A stretch of DNA of 64,000 nucleotides from Poindextera sp036494815 (GTDB lineage Bacteria; Pseudomonadota; Alphaproteobacteria; Caulobacterales; Caulobacteraceae): the NCBI GenBank assembly GCA_036494815.1, contig DASXNV010000070.1, positions 1 to 64,000 on the forward strand. The letters are read 5' to 3'. The notes beneath the pieces are model-generated. The model ran no database searches. It was not told where the DNA came from and worked only from the letters and a program-made list of their open reading frames with translations. The position numbers and the translations under genes are program-made. Position 1 is the first letter of the stretch. Each line of letters starts with the position of its first letter. This document shows positions 1-8,388 of the stretch, in pieces.

Positions 1-66
1 GGGCAACAGTTCACAAATCCGCTCCCATTGATCGTCGCGTAGAGCGTACCGTCTCGGTGGCGGCAT
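1..66 (-). CDS. IS5-family transposase, N-terminal 22 residues
   Basis: Reading the minus strand from the ATG at 64-66 gives MPPPRRYALRDDQWERICEL followed by LP, the typical opening of IS5-family DDE transposases (Arg-Arg-Tyr, then an Asp-Asp-Gln-Trp-Glu motif before a Leu-Leu-Pro). The DDE catalytic core would lie outside the window. The fragment is open to the left edge, so whether the element is intact cannot be judged. The call rests on the resemblance of this short N-terminus only. Confidence 0.65.
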   Translation of the reverse strand, partial: MPPPRRYALRDDQWERICELLP

Positions 67-150
67 AAGGCGTCAGCTCCAAAATCGCTGACGCCCCATG
101 AATCGAGATTTGCTATCCGAGGGAACCCCTCAAATGACGACGGGCCCTAG
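1..150 (-). mobile_element. End of an IS5-family insertion sequence (truncated by window edge)
   Basis: The first 66 bases encode, on the minus strand, the start of an IS5-type transposase. The roughly 85 bases beyond its start codon read as the non-coding end of the element. The exact boundary cannot be fixed because the other terminal repeat lies outside the window. A CTAG at about 154-157 is a plausible target remnant, since many IS5 relatives insert at TA-containing sites, but this is a guess. The element ends shortly before the LacI gene of the maltose locus. Confidence 0.55.
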
Positions 151-236
151 CTTCGGTCAGTGAAAAAACTTGCAAACCGCGGCTTTGGCGATGCTACAAA
201 CATCACCATGTCCAGGCTTCAAATCACGCCCGCCCG

Positions 237-1250
237 ATGAGCCGAGACGGCGTTCGCCTTGAGGATCTGGCCGAGCTGGCGGGGGTGTCCATCGCCACCG
301 TCTCCCGGGCGCTGAACGACAGCGCCTCGGTCAACGCCCGCACCAAGCAGCAGATCTGGAAGCTGGCGCGCGAGCATGGCTACGCCTTTCGCCGGCATAT
401 GCCCGCCGGTCCCATCGGGGCCGAGGCCACCATCGCGATCGTCATTCCCCGCCCGCAAGGCCGCAGCAGCCGGCTGACCGATCCCTTCATCCTGGAGCTA
501 GTGGCCGAGATCGGCGAGGCGGCGCGCGACCGCGGCTGCGATTTCTTGGTCAGTCACGTGGCGCCCACCAGCCTGGACGATCTCAGCGCCCTGATGATCA
601 CCAACCGCGCCGACGGCATCATCTTCCTGGGCCAGAGCACCCTGCACAGGGAGTTCAATCAGCTGGTCAAGAGCGAGAGCCGCTTCGTGGTCTGGGGCGC
701 CCAGCTGCCGGACCAGACCTATTGCTCCATCGGCAGCGACAATGTCATGGGCGGCCGTCGCGCCACCGCGCACCTGGCGCGTCTGGGCCGGCGAAGGATC
801 GTGTTTTTGGGTGACACCGAGGCGCCGGAGGCGATGCAAAGGTTTCAGGGCTACACGCAGGCCCTGGACCGCGCTGGGCTGGATCCCGACCCCGCCCTGG
901 TGGTTCCGGCCCATTTCGAGGTCGAGGAGGCAGAGGCCTCGGTGGACGCCCTCCTGGCCCGCCGCACCAGCTTCGACGGTGTCGTCGCCGCCAGCGACAT
1001 GATCGCGCTCGGCGCCATCCGCGCCCTGACCCGCGCCGGTCTATCGGTGCCGGGCGATGTGTCGGTGGTGGGATATGACGACGTGCAGTTCGCCCGCTAC
1101 GCCAATCCCGCCCTGACCACCATTTCGCAACACACCGAAAAGGCCGGGCGCGTGCTGGTGTCGAAGCTGCTCAATTCCGGCGGATCGGAAGATATCCGCT
1201 CGGAGCGGGTGCCGACGGACCTGATCGTGCGGGAGTCGTGCGGGGGCTAG
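237..1250 (+). CDS. LacI-family transcriptional regulator of the maltose locus (MalI-like)
   Basis: A 337-residue LacI/GalR repressor. Residues about 7-55 form the DNA-binding part: a helix-turn-helix with LEDLAELAGVSIATVSRAL, then the hinge region. The rest is a periplasmic-binding-protein-like sensor domain, with the usual ASDMIALGAIRAL and VSVVGYDD motifs near the end. It sits beside an alpha-glucosidase, an alpha-amylase, a TonB receptor and a MalY-type transporter, the same gene set as the Caulobacter maltose locus, so a maltodextrin-responsive repressor is the likely role. No clear ribosome-binding site precedes the ATG. A 10-codon reading frame (208-240) ends in an ATGA overlap with this start, which could couple translation but may be chance. 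The effector is inferred from context. Confidence 0.9.
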   Translation: MSRDGVRLEDLAELAGVSIATVSRALNDSASVNARTKQQIWKLAREHGYAFRRHMPAGPIGAEATIAIVIPRPQGRSSRLTDPFILELVAEIGEAARDRGCDFLVSHVAPTSLDDLSALMITNRADGIIFLGQSTLHREFNQLVKSESRFVVWGAQLPDQTYCSIGSDNVMGGRRATAHLARLGRRRIVFLGDTEAPEAMQRFQGYTQALDRAGLDPDPALVVPAHFEVEEAEASVDALLARRTSFDGVVAASDMIALGAIRALTRAGLSVPGDVSVVGYDDVQFARYANPALTTISQHTEKAGRVLVSKLLNSGGSEDIRSERVPTDLIVRESCGG

Positions 1251-1278
1251 GAAACCTTTTCCCGCCGGCGGCGTGTTA

Positions 1279-2901
1279 TCAGATCCGCTCTGCAACCAAG
1301 CCCGAAAACGCCGGAAAGCTCCAAGCCGTCGCGCCATTGACACTCTCGATCGCCCGCCAATGCTCTGGCGTCTCCGGCCCCCAAACCTGCGGCTCGGCGC
1401 TCAGATTGAAAATGCACAGCAGGCGCTCATCGCCCGCCGCGCGCTCGAACGCCAGCACGGCCTCGGTCGCCGCCAGCACGCTCACCGGCCCCGCCCGCAG
1501 CGCCTCGCTCGCCTTACGCTGGGCGATCAACCGCCGGGTCAAGGCCAGCACCGAGTCCGGATCGGCCTCCTGGCGGTCGACCGCCAGGCCCGCGTGTTCA
1601 GCCCCCACTGGCAGCCACGGCGTCCCCGTGGAAAAGCCGGCATGGGCGGCTTCGGCGCGCCAGGGCAGGGGGGTGCGGGCGCCGTCGCGGCCCAGGGTTA
1701 GGGGCCAGTTGGAGATGGCTTCGGGGTCGCGCAGATGCTCGAACGCGACTTCGGCCTGGGGCAGGCCTAGTTCCTCGCCCTGATAGACGAAGACGTTGCC
1801 GCGAAGGGTGGTCAGGAGGAGCAGGGTCAGCCGGGCATAGGCCACGCGATCCTGCGGCTGGGCCCATCGGGAGATCGCCCGGGGCGCGTCATGATTGGAA
1901 AAGGCCCAGCTGGGCCAGCCGACGCCGGGCACGTCGGGCCAGGATTCCAGGGCCTTCTTGACCAGGATCGGGGTCAGCCGATCGGCATAGAGGAAATCGA
2001 AGCCATAGGCGCTGTGCAGCCGGGCCTCGCCCTCGGTGAATTGGCGCATCTCGCGCTGGGCGTGCTCGCCGCCGACCTCGGCCACGGTGAAGGCGCCGCG
2101 CGCCTGGGCCAGGGCGCGCACCCGTTCGAGAAAGCCCAGGATGTCCGGATGGGATTGGTTGTGCAGGTGCTGTTGGAAATCGAACGGCCGGGTGCGCTTG
2201 GCGGGTGGCGCCGCCGCCGGCGGATTGTCGGTCAGGGCCGGGTCATGCATGGCGAAGTTGATGGCGTCGAGCCGAAAGCCGTCCACGCCGCGGTCGAGCC
2301 AGAAGCGGGCGGTGTCCAGCAGGGCGTCCTGCACCGCGATATTGTGCAGGTTCAGGTCTGGCTGGCTGGGCAGGAAGTTGTGCAGATAATACTGCCCCCG
2401 GCGCGCATCCCAGGTCCAGGCCGGACCGCCGAATACCGATTGCCAGTTGGACGGCGGCGATCCGTCGGCCTTGGCGTCGGCCCACACATACCAGTCGGCC
2501 CGGGGATTGGTGCGGCCTGAACGGCTTTCCTGGAACCAGGCATGCTGATCTGAGCTATGCGAATAGACCTGGTCGATGATCACCTTTAGGCCCAGGCCAT
2601 GGGCGCGCTCGACCAGACGGTCGAAATCGGCCAGGTCGCCGAAGATCGGATCCACCGCCTGATAGTCAGAAACGTCGTAGCCGAAATCCTTCATCGGCGA
2701 GGCGAAGAAGGGTGACAGCCACACCGCGTCGACCCCCAGGCTGACCACGTGGTCCAGATGCGCCGTGATTCCCCGCAGGTCGCCGACACCATCGCCATTG
2801 GAGTCGGCGAAACTGCGCGGATAGATCTGATAGATCACCACCCCCCGCCACCAGGCGTGGTCGGTCAGGCTGGCAGGCGACGGGACAGAAGGCACGTTCA
2901 T
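1279..2901 (-). CDS. GH13 alpha-glucosidase (oligo-1,6-/alpha-1,4-glucosidase type)
   Basis: A 540-residue glycoside hydrolase family 13 enzyme. No signal peptide is visible, so it should act in the cytoplasm on imported maltose and maltodextrins, releasing glucose. It has the N-terminal YQIYPRSFADSNGDGVGDL signature and the nucleophile Asp near residue 211 in GFRLDAINF. The acid/base Glu is near residue 274 in FTVAEVGG, and the transition-state Asp near residue 337 in FSNHDAP. The catalytic triad is therefore complete. The start codon overlaps the stop of the upstream alpha-amylase gene by four bases (ATGA), so the two are translationally coupled. The order amylase to glucosidase next to a LacI gene matches the Caulobacter mal locus. 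Exact linkage preference cannot be read from sequence alone. Confidence 0.92.
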   Translation of the reverse strand: MNVPSVPSPASLTDHAWWRGVVIYQIYPRSFADSNGDGVGDLRGITAHLDHVVSLGVDAVWLSPFFASPMKDFGYDVSDYQAVDPIFGDLADFDRLVERAHGLGLKVIIDQVYSHSSDQHAWFQESRSGRTNPRADWYVWADAKADGSPPSNWQSVFGGPAWTWDARRGQYYLHNFLPSQPDLNLHNIAVQDALLDTARFWLDRGVDGFRLDAINFAMHDPALTDNPPAAAPPAKRTRPFDFQQHLHNQSHPDILGFLERVRALAQARGAFTVAEVGGEHAQREMRQFTEGEARLHSAYGFDFLYADRLTPILVKKALESWPDVPGVGWPSWAFSNHDAPRAISRWAQPQDRVAYARLTLLLLTTLRGNVFVYQGEELGLPQAEVAFEHLRDPEAISNWPLTLGRDGARTPLPWRAEAAHAGFSTGTPWLPVGAEHAGLAVDRQEADPDSVLALTRRLIAQRKASEALRAGPVSVLAATEAVLAFERAAGDERLLCIFNLSAEPQVWGPETPEHWRAIESVNGATAWSFPAFSGLVAERI

Positions 2902-4784
2902 TTAGACTCTCTGGGAACTTCTGCGGCGCAGATCACGTAATCGAGCGGCGCGATGGTCACGCGGTAGCTGCCCGGGGCGCTGGCCGCGGCGGAGCAGGGG
3001 CCGTGCAGGCTTGAGAAACTTGACGACCGCGGATCGACCGCGACCTGGGCGGTAAGGGGCGCGGTACTGGTGTTGAAGGCGGCCACGATTTCCTGGCCGG
3101 TGGAGGGGGCGATCCGCGACACAGCAAACAGACCGGGCTTGCCGCCATAAGCGCGTACGATCTGGCGGCCGTCGCGCAGGGCCGGGGTGGCGGCGCGAAT
3201 CCGAGCTAACTCGGCGATGGCGTGAAAGAGCGAGTGGCCCGGATTGAAATTGGCCTGAGCGGTGGTGGCGCTGGTCCCGACGAGGCTGCGGCGGTTATAG
3301 GCCTCGACCTGACTGGCGAACATGTCCTGGCGCGCGTCCTGGTCGCCGCCGTCGCCTGCGAAACCCTGCTCGTCACCGTAATAGACCACGGGCACGCCGC
3401 GCAAGGTGAACAGCATGGCATGGGCCAGGGTGACGCGTTTGAGCACTTCGCTGTCGTTGGCCTGCGGGCGGGCCGCGCGCACGAACCAGGCGAAGCGGCC
3501 TACGTCGTGATTGCTAATGAAGGTCGGTAACCGCCGGGCGGTGGCCTCGCCGCCTTCATAGAGCGCGTCGCTCTCGAACAGCTTGGCCAACTGGTCGGTC
3601 CCGGCCTGTTCCGCCACGGTCTCACGCACGGCCACCTGGAAGGCGAAGTCGAGTACGGCGGGCAGGCGATCGACGCGGGTGTGGCGGGCCTGCAGGGCCG
3701 GGTCCATGGTGTCGGTGGCGACTTCGCCGAAAATGTAGAAGTTGGGGATACCCCTGGCCGCCGCTCGGGCGCGCATGGCGGGTGCGAAGGCCTGCCAGAA
3801 CTCGGGATTGACGTGCTTGGCGGTGTCGATGCGAAAGCCGTCGACGCCGAATTCGTCGATCCAGCTGCCATAGATGTCGATGAAGCCCTGCACAACGCGG
3901 GGGTTCTCGGTGAACAGGTCGTCCAGGCCTGAGAAGTCGCCGAGCTGTGCGCTCTCGCCCTTGAAGTTCGTATTGCCGCGATTGTGGTAGTAGATTGGAT
4001 CGTTAAGCCAGTCGGGGACCTTGATATGGGCCTGATCGGCGGGCACGAACGGAGTGTAGGCGTAGTCCGGCCGGGTCAGTTTGGCGAAGTTCTCCGCCGT
4101 CTGATGATCGGCGTCGTCGCCTAGGAAGCCGTCGTTGATCGGCGCGCCATCCACGCCGCCTCGCCGCGAATAGGGATAGTCGGCGCGGGAGCGATAGGAA
4201 CAGGCGCTCTTGGGGCATTCGCGATAGGCGATGACGTCGGCGGTGTGGTTGGTGATTATGTCCAGATAGACCTTGATCCCGCGCGCATGGGCCGCTTCGA
4301 CCAGCGCTTTCAGATCCGCCTTGGTCCCCAGGTGCGGATCCACCGTGGTGAAGTCGGTCACCCAATAGCCGTGATAGCCGGCCGACTCCTGTCCCGGCGC
4401 GCCCTGCACCGGCTTGTTCTTGTAGATCGGCCCGACCCAGATCGCCGTGGCGCCCAGGCCCTGGATATAGTCCAGATGCGAGAGTAGGCCCTTGAGGTCG
4501 CCCCCGTGGTAGAACGCCTTGTCGGTGGGGTCGAAGCCGGTATGCAGCCGGTCGCCGCTCAGGCCCCCGCGGTCGTTGGTGTGGTCGCCATTCTCGAACC
4601 GATCTGGCAGCAGGAAATAGATGACCTCATCTTCCGGCGGCCGTGAGTGCAGGCTCGTTGGCAGCGGGCTGGCGACGTTCTGAGCGGGCGATGCTTGCGA
4701 TGCGCAGAACGGCGCCGCGAGGCCGGCGAGCAGTACGCAGAGGCCCGCCGCCCCTCCCTTCGCACGCCGCTCCCAGCCGGCCAT
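2898..4784 (-). CDS. Exported GH13 alpha-amylase
   Basis: A 628-residue family 13 enzyme with a hydrophobic signal segment (residues about 9-28, ending in a Cys-Ala-Ser region), so it is exported, probably to the periplasm or outer surface. The (beta/alpha)8 barrel carries YFLLPDRFENGD near the N-terminus, the nucleophile Asp near residue 318 in DGFRIDTAKH, the acid/base Glu near 352 in IFGEVATD and the third Asp near 424 in FISNHDVGRF. A beta-sandwich C-terminal domain follows. It would cut maltodextrin or starch fragments before or after passage through the divergently transcribed TonB receptor. The ATG at 4784 is preceded by AAGGG at suitable spacing. It is the first gene of a two-gene operon with the alpha-glucosidase. 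Confidence 0.92.
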   Translation of the reverse strand: MAGWERRAKGGAAGLCVLLAGLAAPFCASQASPAQNVASPLPTSLHSRPPEDEVIYFLLPDRFENGDHTNDRGGLSGDRLHTGFDPTDKAFYHGGDLKGLLSHLDYIQGLGATAIWVGPIYKNKPVQGAPGQESAGYHGYWVTDFTTVDPHLGTKADLKALVEAAHARGIKVYLDIITNHTADVIAYRECPKSACSYRSRADYPYSRRGGVDGAPINDGFLGDDADHQTAENFAKLTRPDYAYTPFVPADQAHIKVPDWLNDPIYYHNRGNTNFKGESAQLGDFSGLDDLFTENPRVVQGFIDIYGSWIDEFGVDGFRIDTAKHVNPEFWQAFAPAMRARAAARGIPNFYIFGEVATDTMDPALQARHTRVDRLPAVLDFAFQVAVRETVAEQAGTDQLAKLFESDALYEGGEATARRLPTFISNHDVGRFAWFVRAARPQANDSEVLKRVTLAHAMLFTLRGVPVVYYGDEQGFAGDGGDQDARQDMFASQVEAYNRRSLVGTSATTAQANFNPGHSLFHAIAELARIRAATPALRDGRQIVRAYGGKPGLFAVSRIAPSTGQEIVAAFNTSTAPLTAQVAVDPRSSSFSSLHGPCSAAASAPGSYRVTIAPLDYVICAAEVPRESK

Positions 4785-5209
4785 CGCCCATCCCTTGTTG
4801 TGACGGCGCGCCTAGCACCGATGAGTCGACCATACATCAAACGCAAAGTTTGCAAATATTTTCATTCATTCTTGCGGTCGTTTTCAGGGTCAAACTCGAA
4901 AAGCCACCACTGTGTCAAAAAAAATTATCAGTGTTTTCAATCTATATAAGGTGTTTTTGACGGAGCGGATAAAACGCAAGCTCAAGTCCAAATGTTTTGG
5001 CTTGCGACGCATTACATTTTTTGCATAACTTTGAGACGACGCTGATTAAAAGTGCGACGCCCCATGCTCTGGCGGTGGCCGCCCTGGCGAGCAGACTCGA
5101 GGGCCAGCTTCGCCTGTGGCGGGCTGGCGGATCACTTGGCGGAGGGGAACGGACAGTTTCGAACCAATCGAAGCGGCCGCCCAATAAGACGAACCATAGG
5201 AGGGGGACT
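4785..5209. promoter_or_regulatory. Divergent promoter region of the maltodextrin locus
   Basis: 425 bases without a credible gene, between the alpha-amylase operon (leftward) and the TonB receptor (rightward). It is distinctly AT-richer than its surroundings (about 4835-5060), as expected for divergent promoters, and contains the GCAAAGTTTGC palindrome at 4843-4853. A strong ribosome-binding site, AGGAGGGGG, lies at about 5199-5207, just before the receptor start at 5210. Short open frames in both directions lack codon bias and are not annotated. Confidence 0.6.
4843..4853. promoter_or_regulatory. Candidate LacI-type operator GCAAAGTTTGC
   Basis: A perfect 11-base palindrome with a central G (GCAAA-G-TTTGC), 59 bases upstream of the alpha-amylase start in the AT-rich divergent region. 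LacI-family operators are typically short palindromes of this kind and a LacI gene lies in the same locus. A looser related motif, TTGCAAACCGCGG, lies upstream of the LacI gene itself near 170. Binding is inferred. Confidence 0.35.
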
Positions 5210-8200
5210 ATGAGAAACCGTTACATTCGCGAGCTGTTGCTCGGAACCGCGCTCAGCGCCTTGGCCGGCGCGGCTGTGGCCGACCCGCAAGCCGCCGCCA
5301 CAGGCGCGGACAGGCCCATCGTTTTGGCTCAGGCCAACCAAACCCAAGCGCCGCCAGCAGCCGCGAGCTCGGCGTCGTCCGCGACCTCCCTCGACGAGGT
5401 CGTGGTCACCGGCTTCCGTCGCAGCCAGATTACCGCCCTCAAAGTGAAGCGCGTCAACGAGGACATCGTCGAAGCGATCTCGGCGGAAGACATCGGCAAG
5501 TTACCAGACGATTCGATCGCCGACTCCATCGCCCGCCTCCCGGGTCTGGCGGCGCAACGCGACAACAGCGGCCGCACGCAGGATATCTCCATCGACGGCC
5601 TGCCCTCGGCCATGAACACCACCCTGCTCAATGGCTTCATGCAGGCGACCACCGACAACAACCGCACCACGCAGCTCGACCAATATCCGGCCGAAATCCT
5701 AAATTCGGTGGTCGTGTACAAGACGGGAGACGCCGCCCTGACCGGCGCGGCGATCGGCACCATCGATATGCAGACCGTGCGACCGCTCGACTATGGCAAG
5801 ACGAATCTGTTCCTTGGACTGCAGGGCGAATACGCCACCGAAGGCAAGCTGCAGCCCGGCGCCACCGACTTAGGCTATCGCGCCAACCTCACCTACATCA
5901 CGCAATTTGACGACGACAAGATCGGCGTAATGTTCGGCTATTCGCACATTTTGACGCCCAATCAGATCATTGCCGAACACCCCTACGGTTATTATGCGAC
6001 TAACAACGAACTTGAGGGCGGTCTGCAGGATCAGCTTCGCAGTGATACGCTCACCCGCGACAGCGGCGTTGTGACGCTACAATATAAGCCGACCAACAAT
6101 CTCGAATTCATCGTGGATGCCTTCGATTCCACCTATGATGACAACGCCATCATTCGCGGCGTTGAGTTTCAACCCTGCTCCAATGGCTTTAATGGCGAGT
6201 CTAACTGCCCCGCCGGTGAATCACTTACTGGTTCATCAAACGGCGTGAGCAGTTGGACGGGACTGCAACCGCAACTGGAGAGTTACGACTACCGGCAGAC
6301 GTCGCGCCTGAGATCGGCCGATTTCACCACGAATTACAAATTCGGCGACGGCTGGAGGCTGCATGCCGACTACGGTTACTCCGACGCCCACAACCGGTTT
6401 GACCAGCTGCAGTTGTACAATGGCTTTGGTCTCAATGGTTCGCAAAGCACCTCGACCGGAACGCTGACGGAAGGTGCGGGGCCGGGCGGGAACATCGGTA
6501 TCTCCAACTGGAGCGAGAACCTCCAGAATGTGGCCCTGGGCGAAAACCTCGGCTGGTCGAACTATATACCGGCCGGTTTTCCGGGCGCCTGCGCCGGTAC
6601 CGTGGCTAACGGCGGTGTCCCGATTAGCGTGACCAACCCGCCCCAATGGGGCAGCACCTGTAACGGTGGCCCTGACCCTGACCAGGCGGGGGGGGCTGGC
6701 CAAAATCTGATACAGACGACTAATGACAGCATTCAACAGACCAAATGGTCATTGAGCAAAGAGCTTTCCGGCCCCATCAGCAATATCGAAGCCGGGGCGG
6801 CCTATAGCATCCGGAAGAAAGCCTATCGCGTCGTCGAGGACGAGCTCTATCTGCTCAGTGGCCACGAATACCAGCCCATTCCGTCAAACTTGCTGTCGGC
6901 GCCGACTAATATGAGCGTCTTCGGGCTGCCGGATATGTTCAGTATCAATCCACAGCAGGCCTTCAACAGCGGCCTCTACGGTTCCGTCGCCGACGAGCGC
7001 GCGCCCGGCGGGGGGAATGGGGCGTCCCTTTCCGACTGGTCGGTCAGCGAGCGCGTGTTCACGCCCTATTTCAAGGCCACGATCAAGACTGAGGTCGGCG
7101 GCCATGACCTGACCGGCAATTTTGGCGTCCAGGCTGTCGACACCTCTCAAAGCGTGACGACTTCATACGAGACCAACCCGGTGCCCAATTCGACGATCTT
7201 TGACTATGCGTCTGCAAAGACGACCACGGATTATTGGGAAGTTCTGCCAAGCCTCAACCTGACCTGGCACCTGGACGACAGTCAGGACCTGCGTTTCGCG
7301 GCTGGACGGTCGCTGGCCCGCGCGCGTTTCGACCAACTGGGCGGCGGCAATAACGTAAGCTTTACCGCCAATCCCACCTGCAACTCGCCGGGTTGCCCCA
7401 GTCCGTTTAGCGGCAATATCACCAACCCCAGCCTGAAGCCGTGGATTTCCGACGACGTTGAATTTACCTACGAACGTTACTTCGCTCCGGGCGAGGGCGT
7501 GTCCTTCGACTTCTTCTACAAAAACCTCGAGAGCTACATTTACCAAGCCAGCTCAGTCGCCAATTTCCAATCCTACTTTAACGCCACAGGTCCCTATCAG
7601 ACCACGCCGTTTGAGTTTACCGGCCCGGTGACCCAGTATGTGAATGGCAGCGGCGGCGCCCTCTATGGCCTCATCTTCTCGGGCAATTACCAACTGAAGC
7701 ATCTCTCCTCATGGCTCGATGGTTTTGGAATTTCGGGCACGGCGGGGGTGATCGAAAGCACGGTCAAAATTCCCGTGGCTCCAGGTTGCGCTGTCAACAA
7801 CATAAACACCTACCAGACCCCGTGCCAGTCGGGCACGCCGGACGGCAATCTTCCCCAGTATTCAAAATATATCGCCAACGCGAGCTTCTACTGGGAAAAG
7901 GACGGGATCTCGCTGCGCATCAACGATCGCTACCGCAGCAAATATGACCAGGAAGTGGTCGATTATAATGGCGGACTGCAGCCGGTCCTTGGCGCCGCTG
8001 AAAACATTGTCGACTTCCAAGCTGGCTACGACATCCGCTCAGGTCCCCTCAAGAATCTAAGCTTTACCTTCGCGGCGGAAAACATCACCAATGAGGCGAT
8101 GAACAGCTATACCGGGGCGTTCAATCCCGTCACTAACAAGCCCACCCCTGCGACCCCGAAAGATACCGTCTACTACAAACTGTTCGGCACTAACCTGCTG

Positions 8201-8224
8201 TTCGGCGTGCACTATAAGTACTAG
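5210..8224 (+). CDS. malA: TonB-dependent outer-membrane receptor, probable maltodextrin receptor (MalA-like)
   Basis: A 1004-residue receptor. The ATG at 5210 is chosen over the upstream in-frame start at 4997 because AGGAGGGGG precedes it and a signal peptide follows directly (residues 1-24, ending GAAVA). A TonB-box-like LDEVVVTGFR is at residues 61-70, then the plug domain (about 75-220, with EDIGKLPDDSIADSIARLPG) and a long 22-strand barrel ending in the aromatic C-terminus HYKY. It would import maltodextrins across the outer membrane with energy from TonB/ExbBD, which are not encoded here. It is divergent from the amylase-glucosidase operon and followed by a halogenase-like gene and MalY. 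The symbol follows the similar Caulobacter locus; the substrate is inferred from neighbours. Confidence 0.88.
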   Translation: MRNRYIRELLLGTALSALAGAAVADPQAAATGADRPIVLAQANQTQAPPAAASSASSATSLDEVVVTGFRRSQITALKVKRVNEDIVEAISAEDIGKLPDDSIADSIARLPGLAAQRDNSGRTQDISIDGLPSAMNTTLLNGFMQATTDNNRTTQLDQYPAEILNSVVVYKTGDAALTGAAIGTIDMQTVRPLDYGKTNLFLGLQGEYATEGKLQPGATDLGYRANLTYITQFDDDKIGVMFGYSHILTPNQIIAEHPYGYYATNNELEGGLQDQLRSDTLTRDSGVVTLQYKPTNNLEFIVDAFDSTYDDNAIIRGVEFQPCSNGFNGESNCPAGESLTGSSNGVSSWTGLQPQLESYDYRQTSRLRSADFTTNYKFGDGWRLHADYGYSDAHNRFDQLQLYNGFGLNGSQSTSTGTLTEGAGPGGNIGISNWSENLQNVALGENLGWSNYIPAGFPGACAGTVANGGVPISVTNPPQWGSTCNGGPDPDQAGGAGQNLIQTTNDSIQQTKWSLSKELSGPISNIEAGAAYSIRKKAYRVVEDELYLLSGHEYQPIPSNLLSAPTNMSVFGLPDMFSINPQQAFNSGLYGSVADERAPGGGNGASLSDWSVSERVFTPYFKATIKTEVGGHDLTGNFGVQAVDTSQSVTTSYETNPVPNSTIFDYASAKTTTDYWEVLPSLNLTWHLDDSQDLRFAAGRSLARARFDQLGGGNNVSFTANPTCNSPGCPSPFSGNITNPSLKPWISDDVEFTYERYFAPGEGVSFDFFYKNLESYIYQASSVANFQSYFNATGPYQTTPFEFTGPVTQYVNGSGGALYGLIFSGNYQLKHLSSWLDGFGISGTAGVIESTVKIPVAPGCAVNNINTYQTPCQSGTPDGNLPQYSKYIANASFYWEKDGISLRINDRYRSKYDQEVVDYNGGLQPVLGAAENIVDFQAGYDIRSGPLKNLSFTFAAENITNEAMNSYTGAFNPVTNKPTPATPKDTVYYKLFGTNLLFGVHYKY

Positions 8225-8275
8225 GATCTTGTCTGAGCTGCGGTCTTGCAAGGAGGCCTGAGCGAATATGAAGGA

Positions 8276-8298
8276 CTCCGGGGGCGGCCCCCTCGGAG
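8276..8298 (+). other. GC-rich hairpin between receptor and halogenase genes
   Basis: CTCCG GGGG / CCCCC T CGGAG forms a stable stem-loop 52 bases after the receptor stop codon and 91 bases before the halogenase start. It has no T-tract, so it is not a canonical terminator; it could protect the receptor mRNA 3' end or reduce read-through. Confidence 0.4.
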
Positions 8299-8388
8299 CC
8301 CGCCACGTCTTGCCCACCAGCAGGATGGCGATAGTTTCGATCGAGGCGTCCGCCGCCCCTTTTTCGAGCGCGGGCGGCGGGAGTGATC

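Noticed and set aside
208..240. 10-codon frame overlapping the LacI start by ATGA
   Set aside because: It could couple translation, but it lacks a ribosome-binding site and unusual codons, so chance is as likely.
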